The notes under the pieces: generated by a model | Told to the model about the DNA's origin: nothing | What the model saw: only the letters and a program-made list of their open reading frames with translations | Database searches by the model: none | Part shown: in pieces, positions 9,410-18,255 of the stretch | Numbering within the stretch: position 1 is the first letter of the stretch | Layout: each line of letters opens with the position of its first letter | Assembly (NCBI GenBank): GCA_019930625.1 | Contig: CP082844.1 | Coordinates: 7,254,001 to 7,318,000, forward strand | Source: Nocardia asteroides | GTDB lineage: Bacteria > Actinomycetota > Actinomycetes > Mycobacteriales > Mycobacteriaceae | Length of the DNA stretch: 64,000 bases | Direction: 5' to 3' | Program-made: the position numbers and the translations under genes

Positions 9410-10267
9410 ATGTCCGTATCCGATTCGGAAACCCCTGCCTACGGTGCGGCGCCCGCCGAGCCCGAGAAGGTCGTCCGCAAGACCCGGGTGCACCACCTGC
9501 GGCAGATGAAGGCCGACGGCGAGCGCTGGGCGATGCTGACCGCCTACGACTACTCCTCGGCGCGGCTGTTCGAACAGGCAGGCATTCCCGTGCTGCTGGT
9601 CGGCGACTCCGCGGCCAACGTGGTGTACGGCTACGACACCACCGTGCCCATCACGGTGGACGAGCTCATCCCGCTGGTGCGCGGCGTGGTGCGCGGCGCG
9701 CCGCACGCGCTGGTCGTTGCCGACCTGCCATTCGGCACCTACGAGTCCTCCCCGCAGCAGGCGCTGGCCACCGCCACCCGGTTCATGAAGGAGGGCGGTG
9801 CGCACGCGGTCAAGCTGGAGGGCGGCGAGCGGGTCGCCGAGCAGATCGCGGTGATCACCGCGGCGGGCATCCCGGTCATGGCGCACATCGGCTTCACTCC
9901 GCAGAGCGTGAACACCCTCGGCGGATTCCGGGTGCAAGGTCGCGGCGACGGCGCCGAGCAGCTGATCGCCGACGCCATCGCGGTTCAGGAGGCGGGCGCG
10001 TTCGCCGTGGTCATGGAGATGGTGCCCGCCGAGCTGGCCGCGCAGGTCACCCGCAAGCTGACCATTCCGACCGTCGGCATCGGCGCAGGCGCGGACACCG
10101 ACGCGCAGGTGCTGGTCTGGCAGGACATGGCGGGCTACACCAGCGGCAAGACCGCGAAGTTCGTCAAGCGCTTCGGCAACGTCGGTGACGAATTGCGCGC
10201 CGCCGCCGCGGCTTATGCCGACGAAGTGCGCCGGGGCACCTTCCCGGGCCCGGAACACAGCTTCTGA
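9410..10267 (+). CDS. panB: 3-methyl-2-oxobutanoate hydroxymethyltransferase
   Basis: A 285-residue PanB, the cytoplasmic enzyme that transfers a hydroxymethyl group from methylene-tetrahydrofolate to alpha-ketoisovalerate in pantothenate and CoA synthesis. Characteristic segments are [14 protein letters not shown], the metal/substrate strand [47 protein letters not shown] and IPTVGIGAG, all in family order. Two ATG codons occur at 9407 and 9410; the second is better spaced from GAAAGGG. Other pan genes are not in the window, so this copy stands alone, as in mycobacteria. Confidence 0.95.
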   Translation: MSVSDSETPAYGAAPAEPEKVVRKTRVHHLRQMKADGERWAMLTAYDYSSARLFEQAGIPVLLVGDSAANVVYGYDTTVPITVDELIPLVRGVVRGAPHALVVADLPFGTYESSPQQALATATRFMKEGGAHAVKLEGGERVAEQIAVITAAGIPVMAHIGFTPQSVNTLGGFRVQGRGDGAEQLIADAIAVQEAGAFAVVMEMVPAELAAQVTRKLTIPTVGIGAGADTDAQVLVWQDMAGYTSGKTAKFVKRFGNVGDELRAAAAAYADEVRRGTFPGPEHSF

Positions 10268-10295
10268 CCCCAGTTCCAGGAAGACGACCGGCTGG

Positions 10296-10318
10296 GCGGC
10301 GCGCGCTGGTCGCGCCGC
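10296..10318 (+). terminator. Hairpin after panB
   Basis: GCGGCGCG (10296-10303) pairs perfectly with CGCGCCGC (10311-10318) around a seven-base loop, 28 bases after the panB stop. No T tract. Confidence 0.5.
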
Positions 10319-10423
10319 TCGGTATCTCAGCGGCTCTTCCCAGCGGAAACGGCCGGTTCGGGCCGGTCGGCGAAATCAATGGCAGACTCGATGCCGACAA
10401 TGCCGACACGACCAGAGGTACCG

Positions 10424-10873
10424 ATGCCGTACAGCCGTTGGATTTCACGCAGCACCCTGCTGGTGGCAGGCGTTCTCGCCGCCGCGGCGTTGACCGCTTG
10501 CGGCAGCGAGTCGAGCCCGGCCCCCACCGGCAGCTCGAGTTCGACCACGGCCTCGGCCACCGCCGCGCCGGGCACGACCTCCGGCAGCGGCACGCCGGCG
10601 AGCCCGGAGATCTCCGACGCGGCCGCGGCCCAGCTGTGCGACATGATGCGGCCGGAACTGACCAACTGGCGTATCCAGGGCGGCACCCTGGGCAAGATCG
10701 GGCTGAACGCGCTGGTGCACGAGTGGGCGCTGCGCAACGGCGGCATCAACGCCGCGGTGCTGTCGGACAAGCCGATCGTCGACCGCGCCACCACCAAGAG
10801 CTGCCCGGACGTGCGCCAGCAGGCCGTGGAGGCGCTCGGCATCCCGGATCTGGCCTCCGGTCTGGCTTTCTGA
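10424..10873 (+). CDS. Small lipoprotein with a conserved DUF3558-like/actinobacterial C-terminal region
   Basis: A 149-residue protein with a clear lipobox ALTAC (Cys26) after a hydrophobic signal core, then a low-complexity Ser/Thr/Pro linker of about 45 residues typical of exported actinobacterial lipoproteins. The folded part begins near residue 66 (SDAAAAQLCDMMRPELTNW) and holds a second and third Cys that could form a disulphide. The family is not certain. ATG at 10424 is preceded by AGAGGT and begins just before the basic signal start; earlier ATGs in frame lack such a site. It sits 13 bases ahead of the proline iminopeptidase gene and may share its transcript. Confidence 0.6.
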   Translation: MPYSRWISRSTLLVAGVLAAAALTACGSESSPAPTGSSSSTTASATAAPGTTSGSGTPASPEISDAAAAQLCDMMRPELTNWRIQGGTLGKIGLNALVHEWALRNGGINAAVLSDKPIVDRATTKSCPDVRQQAVEALGIPDLASGLAF

Positions 10874-10886
10874 GCCGGGCCGCCCT

Positions 10887-11849
10887 ATGCGCACCCGTTA
10901 CCCCGCGATCGAGCCTTATGTCTCCGGCATGCTGGCGGTCGGCGACGGCCAGTCGGTGTATTGGGAAGTCAGCGGGAATCCGGACGGCAAGCCGGTGGTG
11001 TTCCTGCACGGCGGACCCGGCGGCGCCACCGCGCCGTTCCATCGGGAGTTCTTCGATCCGGCCGCCTACCGGATCGTGCTGTTGGACCAGCGTGGTTGCG
11101 GCCGCTCCACCCCGCACCTGGCCGACGGGGCGAGTCTGGAGCACAACACCACCTGGCGCCTGATCTCCGACATCGAGACGTTGCGCGAGCACCTGGGTAT
11201 CGAACGCTGGCAGGTGTTCGGCGGCTCCTGGGGTTCCACGCTCGCGCTGGCCTACGCGCAGCGCCACCCCGAACGGGTGACCGAATTGGTGCTGCGTGGC
11301 ATCTTCCTGTTGCGCCGCAGGGAAATCGACTGGTATTACAACGGCGCCGCAGGTTACGTCTATCCGGACGAGTGGGAAAAGTTCCTCGCACCGGTGCCCG
11401 AGGACGAACGCGACCAGGATCTGGTCGAGGTCTATCACCGCCTGCTGCATTCGCCCGACGAACACCTCGCCCGCACGGCCGCGATCGCCTGGTCCACGTG
11501 GGAGAGCGCGACGAGTTCGCTGCTGCCGCGATCGGATCGGGTGGCCGAAGCGGCCGAGCCCCGCTTCGCGCTGGCCTTCGCCAGAATAGAGAACCATTAC
11601 TTCCGCCACGCGGGATTCCTCGACGAGGGACAGCTGCTGCGCGACGTCGGGACCATCGCGCACATCCCCGCCGTGATCGTGCAGGGCCGCCACGACATCG
11701 TCTGCCCGGCGGTCAGCGCATGGGAATTGCATCGCGCCTGGCCCGGTTCGGTTCTGCACATCGTCGACGACGCGGGCCACGCGGCGAGCGAGCCCGGCAT
11801 CACCCATCACTTGGTGGAAGCGACCGACCGATTCGCGAAAGCGCGGTGA
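10887..11849 (+). CDS. pip: Proline iminopeptidase
   Basis: A 320-residue alpha/beta hydrolase of peptidase family S33 that removes N-terminal proline. It has the oxyanion motif HGGPGG (41-46), the DQRGCGRSTPH segment diagnostic of proline iminopeptidases, nucleophile Ser114 in GGSWGS, acid in GRHDIVCP and His in DDAGHAASEP. Near-identical motif order to cytosolic bacterial Pip enzymes makes the call firm. Its stop overlaps a GTG of the next gene (GTGA), suggesting translational coupling with the CHAD protein. Confidence 0.92.
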   Translation: MRTRYPAIEPYVSGMLAVGDGQSVYWEVSGNPDGKPVVFLHGGPGGATAPFHREFFDPAAYRIVLLDQRGCGRSTPHLADGASLEHNTTWRLISDIETLREHLGIERWQVFGGSWGSTLALAYAQRHPERVTELVLRGIFLLRRREIDWYYNGAAGYVYPDEWEKFLAPVPEDERDQDLVEVYHRLLHSPDEHLARTAAIAWSTWESATSSLLPRSDRVAEAAEPRFALAFARIENHYFRHAGFLDEGQLLRDVGTIAHIPAVIVQGRHDIVCPAVSAWELHRAWPGSVLHIVDDAGHAASEPGITHHLVEATDRFAKAR

Positions 11850-11851
11850 GC

Positions 11852-12724
11852 ATGGTGACCATGGCTGGGGAAGCACTCATCGGCGCTTTGCGCGACGACG
11901 TCGACCGCCTGCTGGCCGCCGAGCCGGAAGTCCGCGCGGACGCACCGGATTCGGTCCATCAGATGCGGGTGGCCACCCGGCGGCTGCGCAGCGTGCTGCG
12001 GTCCTACGGCAAGTTGCTCGTCAAGAAACCGGCCACCACGATGGGAGCGGAACTGAAGTGGCTGGCCGGATTGCTCGGCGAGGCGCGGGACGCCGAGGTG
12101 CGCGCCGATCGATTCGCCGCACTGCTGGCCGAGCACGCCGAGCGGGCCCGCCGAGCCGACATCGACGCCGTCACCGCGCGCTTGGTGGACGCCGAGCGGG
12201 AACGCTACCGCGCGGCGCACGACGAGGTCTTGGCCGCTCTGGACGGCGCGCGCTACCGCGAGTTGCGCGAAGAGCTGTCCGGGTGGCGCACCGATCCGCC
12301 GCTGCGTCACTCCCGCGCCGAGACATCCGCCACGGAAGTCTTCGAGGAAGTGCTGCGGCGCGATCTCGACCGGCTGCAGTCCCTCGTCCGCGCCGAGCCT
12401 ACCGTCGACCCGCACGAACGGGTCGAGGTGCTGCACGAGATCCGCAAGAGTGCCAAGCGTTTACGGTATTCGTGCGAGGCCGCGGAACAGGTGCTCGGCG
12501 ACGATGCCGCCGAGCGCGGCCGCCACGCGAAGAAGCTTCAGACCGTGCTCGGCGATCACCGGGACGCGGTGGAGTCGCACGAGGCGATCCTCCACCGGGC
12601 AGCCGAGGCCGCCGCGTCGGGTGAGGACGCCGGGCTCTACGAGATTCTCGCGGCCGCGGAGGACGTGGCGGCCGGTCGTGAGTTGAGCCGCTATCCGGCC
12701 ACGGCGGCGGCGCTGTTCGGATAG
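11852..12724 (+). CDS. CHAD domain protein
   Basis: A 290-residue helical protein with two CHAD repeats. The first has HQMRVATRRLRSVLRSYGKLL and the second LHEIRKSAKRLRYSCEAAEQVLG, the basic helices with conserved His and Arg/Lys that bind polyphosphate. The equivalent locus in M. tuberculosis (Rv2226) is, from memory, a CYTH-CHAD fusion; here no CYTH half is present before the domain. The start is ambiguous: GTG 11846 overlaps the pip stop, with ATG at 11852 and 11861 close behind. Likely role: polyphosphate binding or granule association. Convergent with the RNase gene, 13 bases apart. Confidence 0.85.
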   Translation: MVTMAGEALIGALRDDVDRLLAAEPEVRADAPDSVHQMRVATRRLRSVLRSYGKLLVKKPATTMGAELKWLAGLLGEARDAEVRADRFAALLAEHAERARRADIDAVTARLVDAERERYRAAHDEVLAALDGARYRELREELSGWRTDPPLRHSRAETSATEVFEEVLRRDLDRLQSLVRAEPTVDPHERVEVLHEIRKSAKRLRYSCEAAEQVLGDDAAERGRHAKKLQTVLGDHRDAVESHEAILHRAAEAAASGEDAGLYEILAAAEDVAAGRELSRYPATAAALFG

Positions 12725-12737
12725 GTCCCGCTGCCGT

Positions 12738-14189
12738 TCAGGCGGGGTATGCGAAGGCTACTTTCCGCTCCCTGGGGTCTGCCGACACCAACCGCACCCG
12801 CACCGTCTCCCCTTCCGGTGGTTCGCCCACGCACGGCCCGAGCACCGGCGGGTTGGCGATGAAGACCACGGCAGGCCGGTTGCCGTTGGCCTCGCGCAGC
12901 ACCACGGCGTCGAACTGCGCGCCGATGCGCCGCGCCAGCAGGGTCGACTCGGTCAGGTCGATGCAGGCGCGCTCGATCTTGCTCGCGACGCCGTCGCTGC
13001 GCCGCATGGCGTCGGCCGCGCTCGCCAGCCCTTCCCGCACCCAGCGCGGCACCTCGGCGCCCGCGCATCGAGCCAGGCAGATCTCGGTCGCGAACCGGTC
13101 CGACAGCCGCCGCAGCGGTGCGGTGACGTGCGCGTACGGAGCGCCGATCGCACTGTGCCGCAGCGCGGGCGGCGCGGGCGGCTCTGCCGCGACGCCGTCG
13201 ACGATGGTGTAGGAGGCGCCGCGCAGCAGGGTTGTCGCCTCGGACATCAGCACCAGCGCCGCTGGTGTGCGGGTGTCCAGCCGGGCCAGCATCCGCCCGA
13301 CCGCTTCGCCCGCGGGCCAGGCCACGCCCAGCGCCTGCGCGGTCCGGCGCATCGAATCGATCGCGGATCCGGATGGGGGCGGCATGGTGCGCAGCAACGC
13401 GACCCGCTCCTGGGCGGGCGCGTCCGAGTCCAGCATGATCCGCGCCGCGCACATGCCGGTCAGCAGCGAGACCTGCTCGTTCCAGTCGTCGGCGGCGGTA
13501 CGCGGTTCCACCACCAGCCGCCAGTGCCCGTCGGCGCGCTCGTCCTTGACGACGGTCTGCGCGGGCAACCGCAACCCGATCGCGCCGCGCGCCACCCCCG
13601 CCTGGATGCGCCGCGCGCCGAATTCCGGCAGGGCCGCGATCGAGGGATGCAGCCGACCGGCCTCCGCGTCGGCCTGCACCTGGACGTAGTCGAGCCGGGC
13701 CCGCGAGCGCACCAGAGCACGGATCACCGAGTAGTGCACCGGTTCGGCTTGCTCGTCGAGTTCGATGGTCCACAGCGCGGCCGGACGCGTCCGCTCGGGA
13801 AGCAGGCTCGCCGACCCCTCCGACAGGGCGGGCGGGTGCAGCGGCACGGTGCCGTCGGGAAGATAGAAGGTCTGGCCCCTGGCGCCGGACTCTTCGGCCA
13901 GCGCGCCGCCGGGGGCGATCACGGCGCCCACGTCGGCGATCGCGTAGTGCACGGCGAAGCCGCCGGGGGTGCGTTCGATATGCAGGGCTTGATCCAGGTC
14001 CATGGCCCCGGGCGGGTCGATCGTCACGAACGGGATGTCCGTGCGATCGACGCGGTCGCCCGCGAACGCGTCCACCGCGTCGCGGGCCTCCGCACTGGCC
14101 TCGGCGGGATACGCCGAGGCCAGACCGAACTCCGACCGTATGGCACCGAAATCGACGGGCGCCGAGACGATCCGCTGGTGGAGTTCCAC
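12738..14189 (-). CDS. RNase II/RNB-family exoribonuclease
   Basis: A 483-residue protein with the RNB catalytic signature IDPPGAMDLDQAL (residues ~58-70), which holds the four metal-binding Asp residues, followed by HYAIADVGA and FYLPDGTVPLHP. The later PYAHVTAPLRRLSDRF segment is the highly conserved RNB region that contacts the RNA 3' end. It lacks N-terminal cold-shock domains and an obvious complete S1 domain, so it is the short actinobacterial form. Expected to degrade single-stranded RNA 3' to 5'. GTG start at 14189. Confidence 0.88.
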   Translation of the reverse strand: MELHQRIVSAPVDFGAIRSEFGLASAYPAEASAEARDAVDAFAGDRVDRTDIPFVTIDPPGAMDLDQALHIERTPGGFAVHYAIADVGAVIAPGGALAEESGARGQTFYLPDGTVPLHPPALSEGSASLLPERTRPAALWTIELDEQAEPVHYSVIRALVRSRARLDYVQVQADAEAGRLHPSIAALPEFGARRIQAGVARGAIGLRLPAQTVVKDERADGHWRLVVEPRTAADDWNEQVSLLTGMCAARIMLDSDAPAQERVALLRTMPPPSGSAIDSMRRTAQALGVAWPAGEAVGRMLARLDTRTPAALVLMSEATTLLRGASYTIVDGVAAEPPAPPALRHSAIGAPYAHVTAPLRRLSDRFATEICLARCAGAEVPRWVREGLASAADAMRRSDGVASKIERACIDLTESTLLARRIGAQFDAVVLREANGNRPAVVFIANPPVLGPCVGEPPEGETVRVRLVSADPRERKVAFAYPA

Positions 14190-14204
14190 GCTGAGGCGCC
14201 GGTA

Positions 14205-14537
14205 CTACTGGAGCGCCAGCATGGTGCCGTTCAACTGGTCGAACGGACCGTAGACGGTGAAGGTGACCCGGCCACCCGGCACCGAGGACGACACCTCGGC
14301 CGCGGCGTCCAGCGCCTGACCGAACGAGGCGGCGGACGGATGGGGCAGCCCGGCGATGGCCAGGCCCACATTGTTCTGGTGCACGAATACCGTGTCGGCG
14401 GGACTGAGGTCGACCTGGACCCCGCCCTGCAGCGGAGTCACCGCGACAGCGCCGGCGGAACCCGCACCCAGCACCGCGAAAACCGAAGCGGCGCCTGCGA
14501 CCAATGCGCCGGCGACCATGGAGCGAACTACTCGCAT
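14205..14537 (-). CDS. Small secreted protein of unknown function
   Basis: A 110-residue protein with a strong signal peptide (MRVVRSMVAGALVAGAASV ... AGAVA, cleavage near residue 30) and a short exported part without cysteines. Nothing identifies a family. ATG at 14537 begins the basic N-region; longer readings add an unlikely leader. It lies 15 bases upstream of, and on the same strand as, the RNase gene, so the two may be co-transcribed. Confidence 0.6.
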   Translation of the reverse strand: MRVVRSMVAGALVAGAASVFAVLGAGSAGAVAVTPLQGGVQVDLSPADTVFVHQNNVGLAIAGLPHPSAASFGQALDAAAEVSSSVPGGRVTFTVYGPFDQLNGTMLALQ

Positions 14538-14791
14538 ATGTCTCGAGACCTGCTTTCCCGCGATCGAAGTATGAATCGCCCGATGCTGCCCCGCACCGGG
14601 CTTTACCAACGGCGACTACTTTATGACGTCGATCACGATCAGGGCCAGTTCCGTACGAATCGGGCACACGGAATTCTCGCCCGACGGCACGAGCACGCCC
14701 GCGCTGCTAACGTGGCCCGCCGTGACGGGCGTCGCGTTCGCCCGCGCATTCGGAAATGTCCCGCACGTCGACAATTGGGAGCCCCCTACCT

Positions 14792-14884
14792 ATGTCATCG
14801 ATTTTGTTCGACTACCTGTTGCCTCTGCTCGGCCCCGAGCAGGCCGCGTACTGGGCTCAGGTTTTCGTCATCAACCCGGTCTGA
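14792..14884 (+). CDS. Possible 30-residue hydrophobic peptide
   Basis: ATG at 14792 is preceded by GGGAG (14778-14782) ten bases upstream and opens 30 codons ending in TGA. The peptide MSSILFDYLLPLLGPEQAAY and its last ten residues are hydrophobic, with Trp and Pro, and could be a membrane peptide. A 9-bp-stem hairpin follows 28 bases after the stop. It lies alone between two secreted-protein genes. The ribosome site plus hairpin make it credible, but no homologue can be claimed. Confidence 0.4.
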   Translation: MSSILFDYLLPLLGPEQAAYWAQVFVINPV

Positions 14885-14912
14885 CCGCGCGATTCTTTCT
14901 TCACTACTCGTC

Positions 14913-14937
14913 GCCTCCCGTTCACCTGACGGGAGGC
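14913..14937 (+). terminator. Strong hairpin after the small ORF
   Basis: GCCTCCCGT (14913-14921) and ACGGGAGGC (14929-14937) form a perfect 9-bp stem with a seven-base loop, between the 30-codon ORF and the lipoprotein gene at 14971. Confidence 0.55.
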
Positions 14938-14970
14938 GGCGGTGGTTGTCGGCCGCTAGCATCCCGCTGC

Positions 14971-15339
14971 GTGACCAGAACTACCGCCGCGATCGCGGCC
15001 AGCGCCACCCTCCTCGCCCTGCTCCTCACCGGTTGCGGCGACGACAAGACCAGCAGTGCCACCTCCACCACCACGACGGCGGCGCAGGCCGCGACCCAGG
15101 TCGACAACGTGAAGGCGGGCGCTTTCGTCGTCAGCTTCCGCGGCGCGTTCCCGAAGCTGGCCGACGGCAAGGACGACGCGAAGATCGCGACGATCCTGTC
15201 CGAGACGTGCTCGGACCTCGGGGCAGGCAAATCCGAGGACGACGTCGTCGGCAACATCACCAAGCGGGCGGGCGGCGCCACCCAGCCCAGCTCCGAGGAG
15301 GCGAAGGCTATTTACCAAATGGCCAAACTCATGTGCTGA
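14971..15339 (+). CDS. DUF732-like lipoprotein
   Basis: A 122-residue lipoprotein with lipobox LLLTGC (Cys22), a short Ser/Thr linker, and a compact helical C-terminal part with the spaced pair of Cys (in SETCSDLGAG and the penultimate-region MAKLMC) seen in mycobacterial DUF732 exported proteins. The role of this family is unknown. GTG at 14971 (VTRTTAAI) starts directly before the signal core. It is convergent with rnpB. Confidence 0.7.
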   Translation: MTRTTAAIAASATLLALLLTGCGDDKTSSATSTTTTAAQAATQVDNVKAGAFVVSFRGAFPKLADGKDDAKIATILSETCSDLGAGKSEDDVVGNITKRAGGATQPSSEEAKAIYQMAKLMC

Positions 15340-15358
15340 CCCGCTCCTGAAGAGGGCG

Positions 15359-15412
15359 TGCTTCGCACACCCGCTCGATTCCTCGCCAGGGATCGGGCCG
15401 GTGTGCGAAGCA
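15359..15412 (-). terminator. 13-bp inverted repeat beyond the rnpB 3' end
   Basis: TGCTTCGCACACC (15359-15371) and GGTGTGCGAAGCA (15400-15412) are perfect 13-bp complements with a 28-base spacer. It lies 11 bases past the 3' end of rnpB and 19 bases past the convergent lipoprotein gene, so it can serve as a two-way terminator. Confidence 0.6.
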
Positions 15413-15423
15413 GGCCGGGCGGG

Positions 15424-15843
<420 letters not shown>

Positions 15844-15875
15844 CGAGAACAGGATACTGGGTACGGTTGGTGGCC

Positions 15876-16763
15876 ATGGAACGTGTCGAGGTCGGCTTCC
15901 CATCCGGAAGCGAGCAGTGCGCGGCGTGGCTCTATCGCCCGGACGGCGCACCCAAGCCCCGCCCGCTAGTGGTGATGGGACACGGCCTGGGGGCCAATCG
16001 GGAAATGGGACTGGATCGCTACGCGCGGCGTTTCGCGGCCGCGGGAATGGCGGTCCTGGTATTCGACTATCGGCATTTCGGCGCCAGCCAGGGCACGCCC
16101 CGCCAATTGCTGAGCATCGCGCGCCAGCGCGCCGACTGGCATGCCGCCATCGCGTACGCGCGCACACTGCGTGGCATCGACGCGACCCGGATCGCGTTGT
16201 GGGGCACCTCGTTCGGCGGCGGGCACGTGCTGTCGGTCGCGCCGGACGATGCCTACCTCGCGGCCGTGGTCGCGCAGGTCCCGTTCACCAGCGGCCTGTC
16301 CTCGGCGTTGGCCAAGGGACCGATCAGCCTGATCAAGGTGGCCACCATCGCGGCCGCCGACCTGCTGCTCAGCCCGATCCTGCGCAGGCCGGTCCGCATC
16401 CGGCTCGCCGGACGCAAGCGTGCCGCGGCGCTGATGAGCGCGCCGGACGTGCCGGACGGCTTCCGTAGGCTGACCGACGAGAGCGAGACCTACGAGCCCA
16501 AAGTGGCGGCACGTGTGGCATTCTCCGCATTGTTCGACGCGCCTGGGCGACGCGCGAAGGCGCTCAAGATGCCGGTGCTGTACGCACTGTGCGACAACGA
16601 TTCCGTGGCTCCGGTGAAATCGGCGCTGCGCGCCGCCGAACGCACCAAGCACGCCGTGGTCAAGCGTTATCCCGCCGGCCATTTCGATATCTACTTCGAT
16701 GAGGTCTTCGAGAAGACCGTGTACGACCAAACCGAGTTCTTGGTGTCGGTGCTGCGGCCATGA
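15876..16763 (+). CDS. Alpha/beta hydrolase (dienelactone hydrolase/X-Pro peptidase-like)
   Basis: A 295-residue hydrolase. The fold signature is PLVVMGHGLGANREMGLDRYA, with nucleophile Ser in GTSFGGG, a likely acid in LCDNDSVAP and His in YPAGHFDIY. The FDYRHFGAS segment is typical of uncharacterised actinobacterial hydrolases near the UPF0227/dienelactone group. The substrate is unknown. ATG at 15876 is 32 bases from the rnpB 5' end, so the two promoters share this small divergent gap. Confidence 0.8.
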   Translation: MERVEVGFPSGSEQCAAWLYRPDGAPKPRPLVVMGHGLGANREMGLDRYARRFAAAGMAVLVFDYRHFGASQGTPRQLLSIARQRADWHAAIAYARTLRGIDATRIALWGTSFGGGHVLSVAPDDAYLAAVVAQVPFTSGLSSALAKGPISLIKVATIAAADLLLSPILRRPVRIRLAGRKRAAALMSAPDVPDGFRRLTDESETYEPKVAARVAFSALFDAPGRRAKALKMPVLYALCDNDSVAPVKSALRAAERTKHAVVKRYPAGHFDIYFDEVFEKTVYDQTEFLVSVLRP

Positions 16764-16868
16764 GGCGTTCGCGGCCCGTGCGACAGCCGGGCCGCGAATT
16801 CGAGAACGTACTGGTGTGCCGGGCAGGTGAAGCGGCTCGAGTCGACGGAGTCGGCCGATGCTGTCACG

Positions 16869-17339
16869 ATGGCCCGGATGATTGTCAGGCTTGCGCGAGA
16901 GGACGACCTCGCCGCAATACTCGAACTGGCGGGGCAGGTCGAGCACTGGTTCGGCGCGATGGTCGACGACGCCGGGTTCCGTGCCACGGTGCTGCGGCAC
17001 GTCCGGCGCGGCACGGCGCTGGTCGCCCGGTCCGCCGGGGCGGAGGTGCTCGGCGGACTCATGTTCGGATCGCACCCGCCGGTCTACCGGGTGCACTGGC
17101 TGGTGGTCGCCGAACAAGCCCGCGGGCACGGCATCGGCCGGGCGTTGACCACGGACGCGATCCGCCGGTACGTGCTCGCGCCGGGCACCCTGGAAGCGGT
17201 CACTTTCGGGCCCGATCATCCCGGCGCGGTCTCCAGCGGTGCGCGAGCGTTCTACGCGCGCATGGGCTTCCATCCCGCGGAGGACGCGGCTCCCGGGCCG
17301 GAGGGCGGCTCCCGGCAGGTCTACCGGCGGCGCGTTTGA
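16869..17339 (+). CDS. GNAT-family N-acetyltransferase
   Basis: A 156-residue GNAT enzyme. It begins IVRLAREDDLAAILELAGQ, the usual first strand and helix, and has the acetyl-CoA loop VVAEQARGHGIGRALT (Q/RxxGxG/A) followed by ARAFYARMGFHPAED, the C-terminal FYxxxGF motif. The acceptor is unknown. Start is uncertain between ATG 16869 and ATG 16878, neither with a strong ribosome site. Confidence 0.8.
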   Translation: MARMIVRLAREDDLAAILELAGQVEHWFGAMVDDAGFRATVLRHVRRGTALVARSAGAEVLGGLMFGSHPPVYRVHWLVVAEQARGHGIGRALTTDAIRRYVLAPGTLEAVTFGPDHPGAVSSGARAFYARMGFHPAEDAAPGPEGGSRQVYRRRV

Positions 17340-17345
17340 GGCAGG

Positions 17346-18188
17346 TCAGCGGCCACGGAACGCGCGCCAGAGGATGAAGGCGAGGGTGGAGGCCGGTATC
17401 GCGGCCAAGATGGGCTTGTCGCGAAGCGTCTCCAGGAGCGTGCGCCCCGGGCGGCTGACCGGTCCTGGGATTCCCGCCGCGCCGCGTTCGGCCGCGGCGG
17501 CGGTGTCCGCCTCGATCTGTTCGGCGCGCTCGGCGGCCCGGCGGACGGACTCCGCTATCGGCGCGGCCTGACTGCTGCCGTCCTCGGCCGAGCGCCGCGT
17601 GTCGTATTCCGGCTCCGGTGTCCCTACCGCGCCGCCGGTGTCGCCCGACGTCGCGGCCGCGTCCGCCGAAATCGGCGTCGAAGTCACTGTCTCCGGCTCC
17701 GGCTCCCCTTCCGCACCAGCGGCACCGAGGGTCTCCACGGCGGCATCCTCCAGGCCCTGCGCCGAAGTCACCGGTTCCGGCTGCCCCGCCGACTCCAGGA
17801 CAGCGTTCTCCAAGTCTTGCGCCGAAGTCACGGTCTCGGGCTCCGGTTCTCCTGCGGCACCGGCCGCGTCCGCCGAGACCTGCGCCGAAGTGACCGTCTC
17901 CCCCGCCGCACCAGCGGTACCCCGTGCCTGCGCGGCGGCGTTCTGCGCCGTGCTCCCCGGCTCGAGCTTCCGTCCTCCGGCAGCGTCAGCGTCACCGCTC
18001 GCCTCGGTGGGCGTGTCCGCGGCTCGCGGTGGAACGGCCTGCCGCGGCTTCCGGCTTGTCCGGGCCGCGCCGCCCACACCGGCCGCCGTACCGTTGGACG
18101 GCTGCTCGGTACCGCCCGGCCCGCCGGCCGGGACATCGGTGGCACGCTGAGCGCTGGTCTCCTTGTCCGTGGGTTCGCGGTCGTTCAT
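17346..18188 (-). CDS. Repeat-rich acidic protein with a C-terminal membrane anchor
   Basis: A 280-residue protein of unknown function. About 200 residues are low-complexity, rich in Ala, Gly, Glu, Pro and Thr, with a motif repeated four times (variants of EPETVTSAQ at about residues 95-175). Near residue 215 a short coiled segment RRAAERAEQIEADTAA occurs, and the C-terminus has a membrane segment (ILAAIPASTLAFILW) ending in the basic RAFRGR. Such tail-anchored disordered proteins are common in Nocardia and Rhodococcus. ATG at 18188 has GGAG upstream. Composition differs from neighbours, as expected for disorder. Confidence 0.6.
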   Translation of the reverse strand: MNDREPTDKETSAQRATDVPAGGPGGTEQPSNGTAAGVGGAARTSRKPRQAVPPRAADTPTEASGDADAAGGRKLEPGSTAQNAAAQARGTAGAAGETVTSAQVSADAAGAAGEPEPETVTSAQDLENAVLESAGQPEPVTSAQGLEDAAVETLGAAGAEGEPEPETVTSTPISADAAATSGDTGGAVGTPEPEYDTRRSAEDGSSQAAPIAESVRRAAERAEQIEADTAAAAERGAAGIPGPVSRPGRTLLETLRDKPILAAIPASTLAFILWRAFRGR

Positions 18189-18255
18189 CGCTGTCTCCTG
18201 TGTTCGGCGTCGCGGTGGGGACGGACGTCCCGGCTGCCGTCGAGGCCCGGATACC

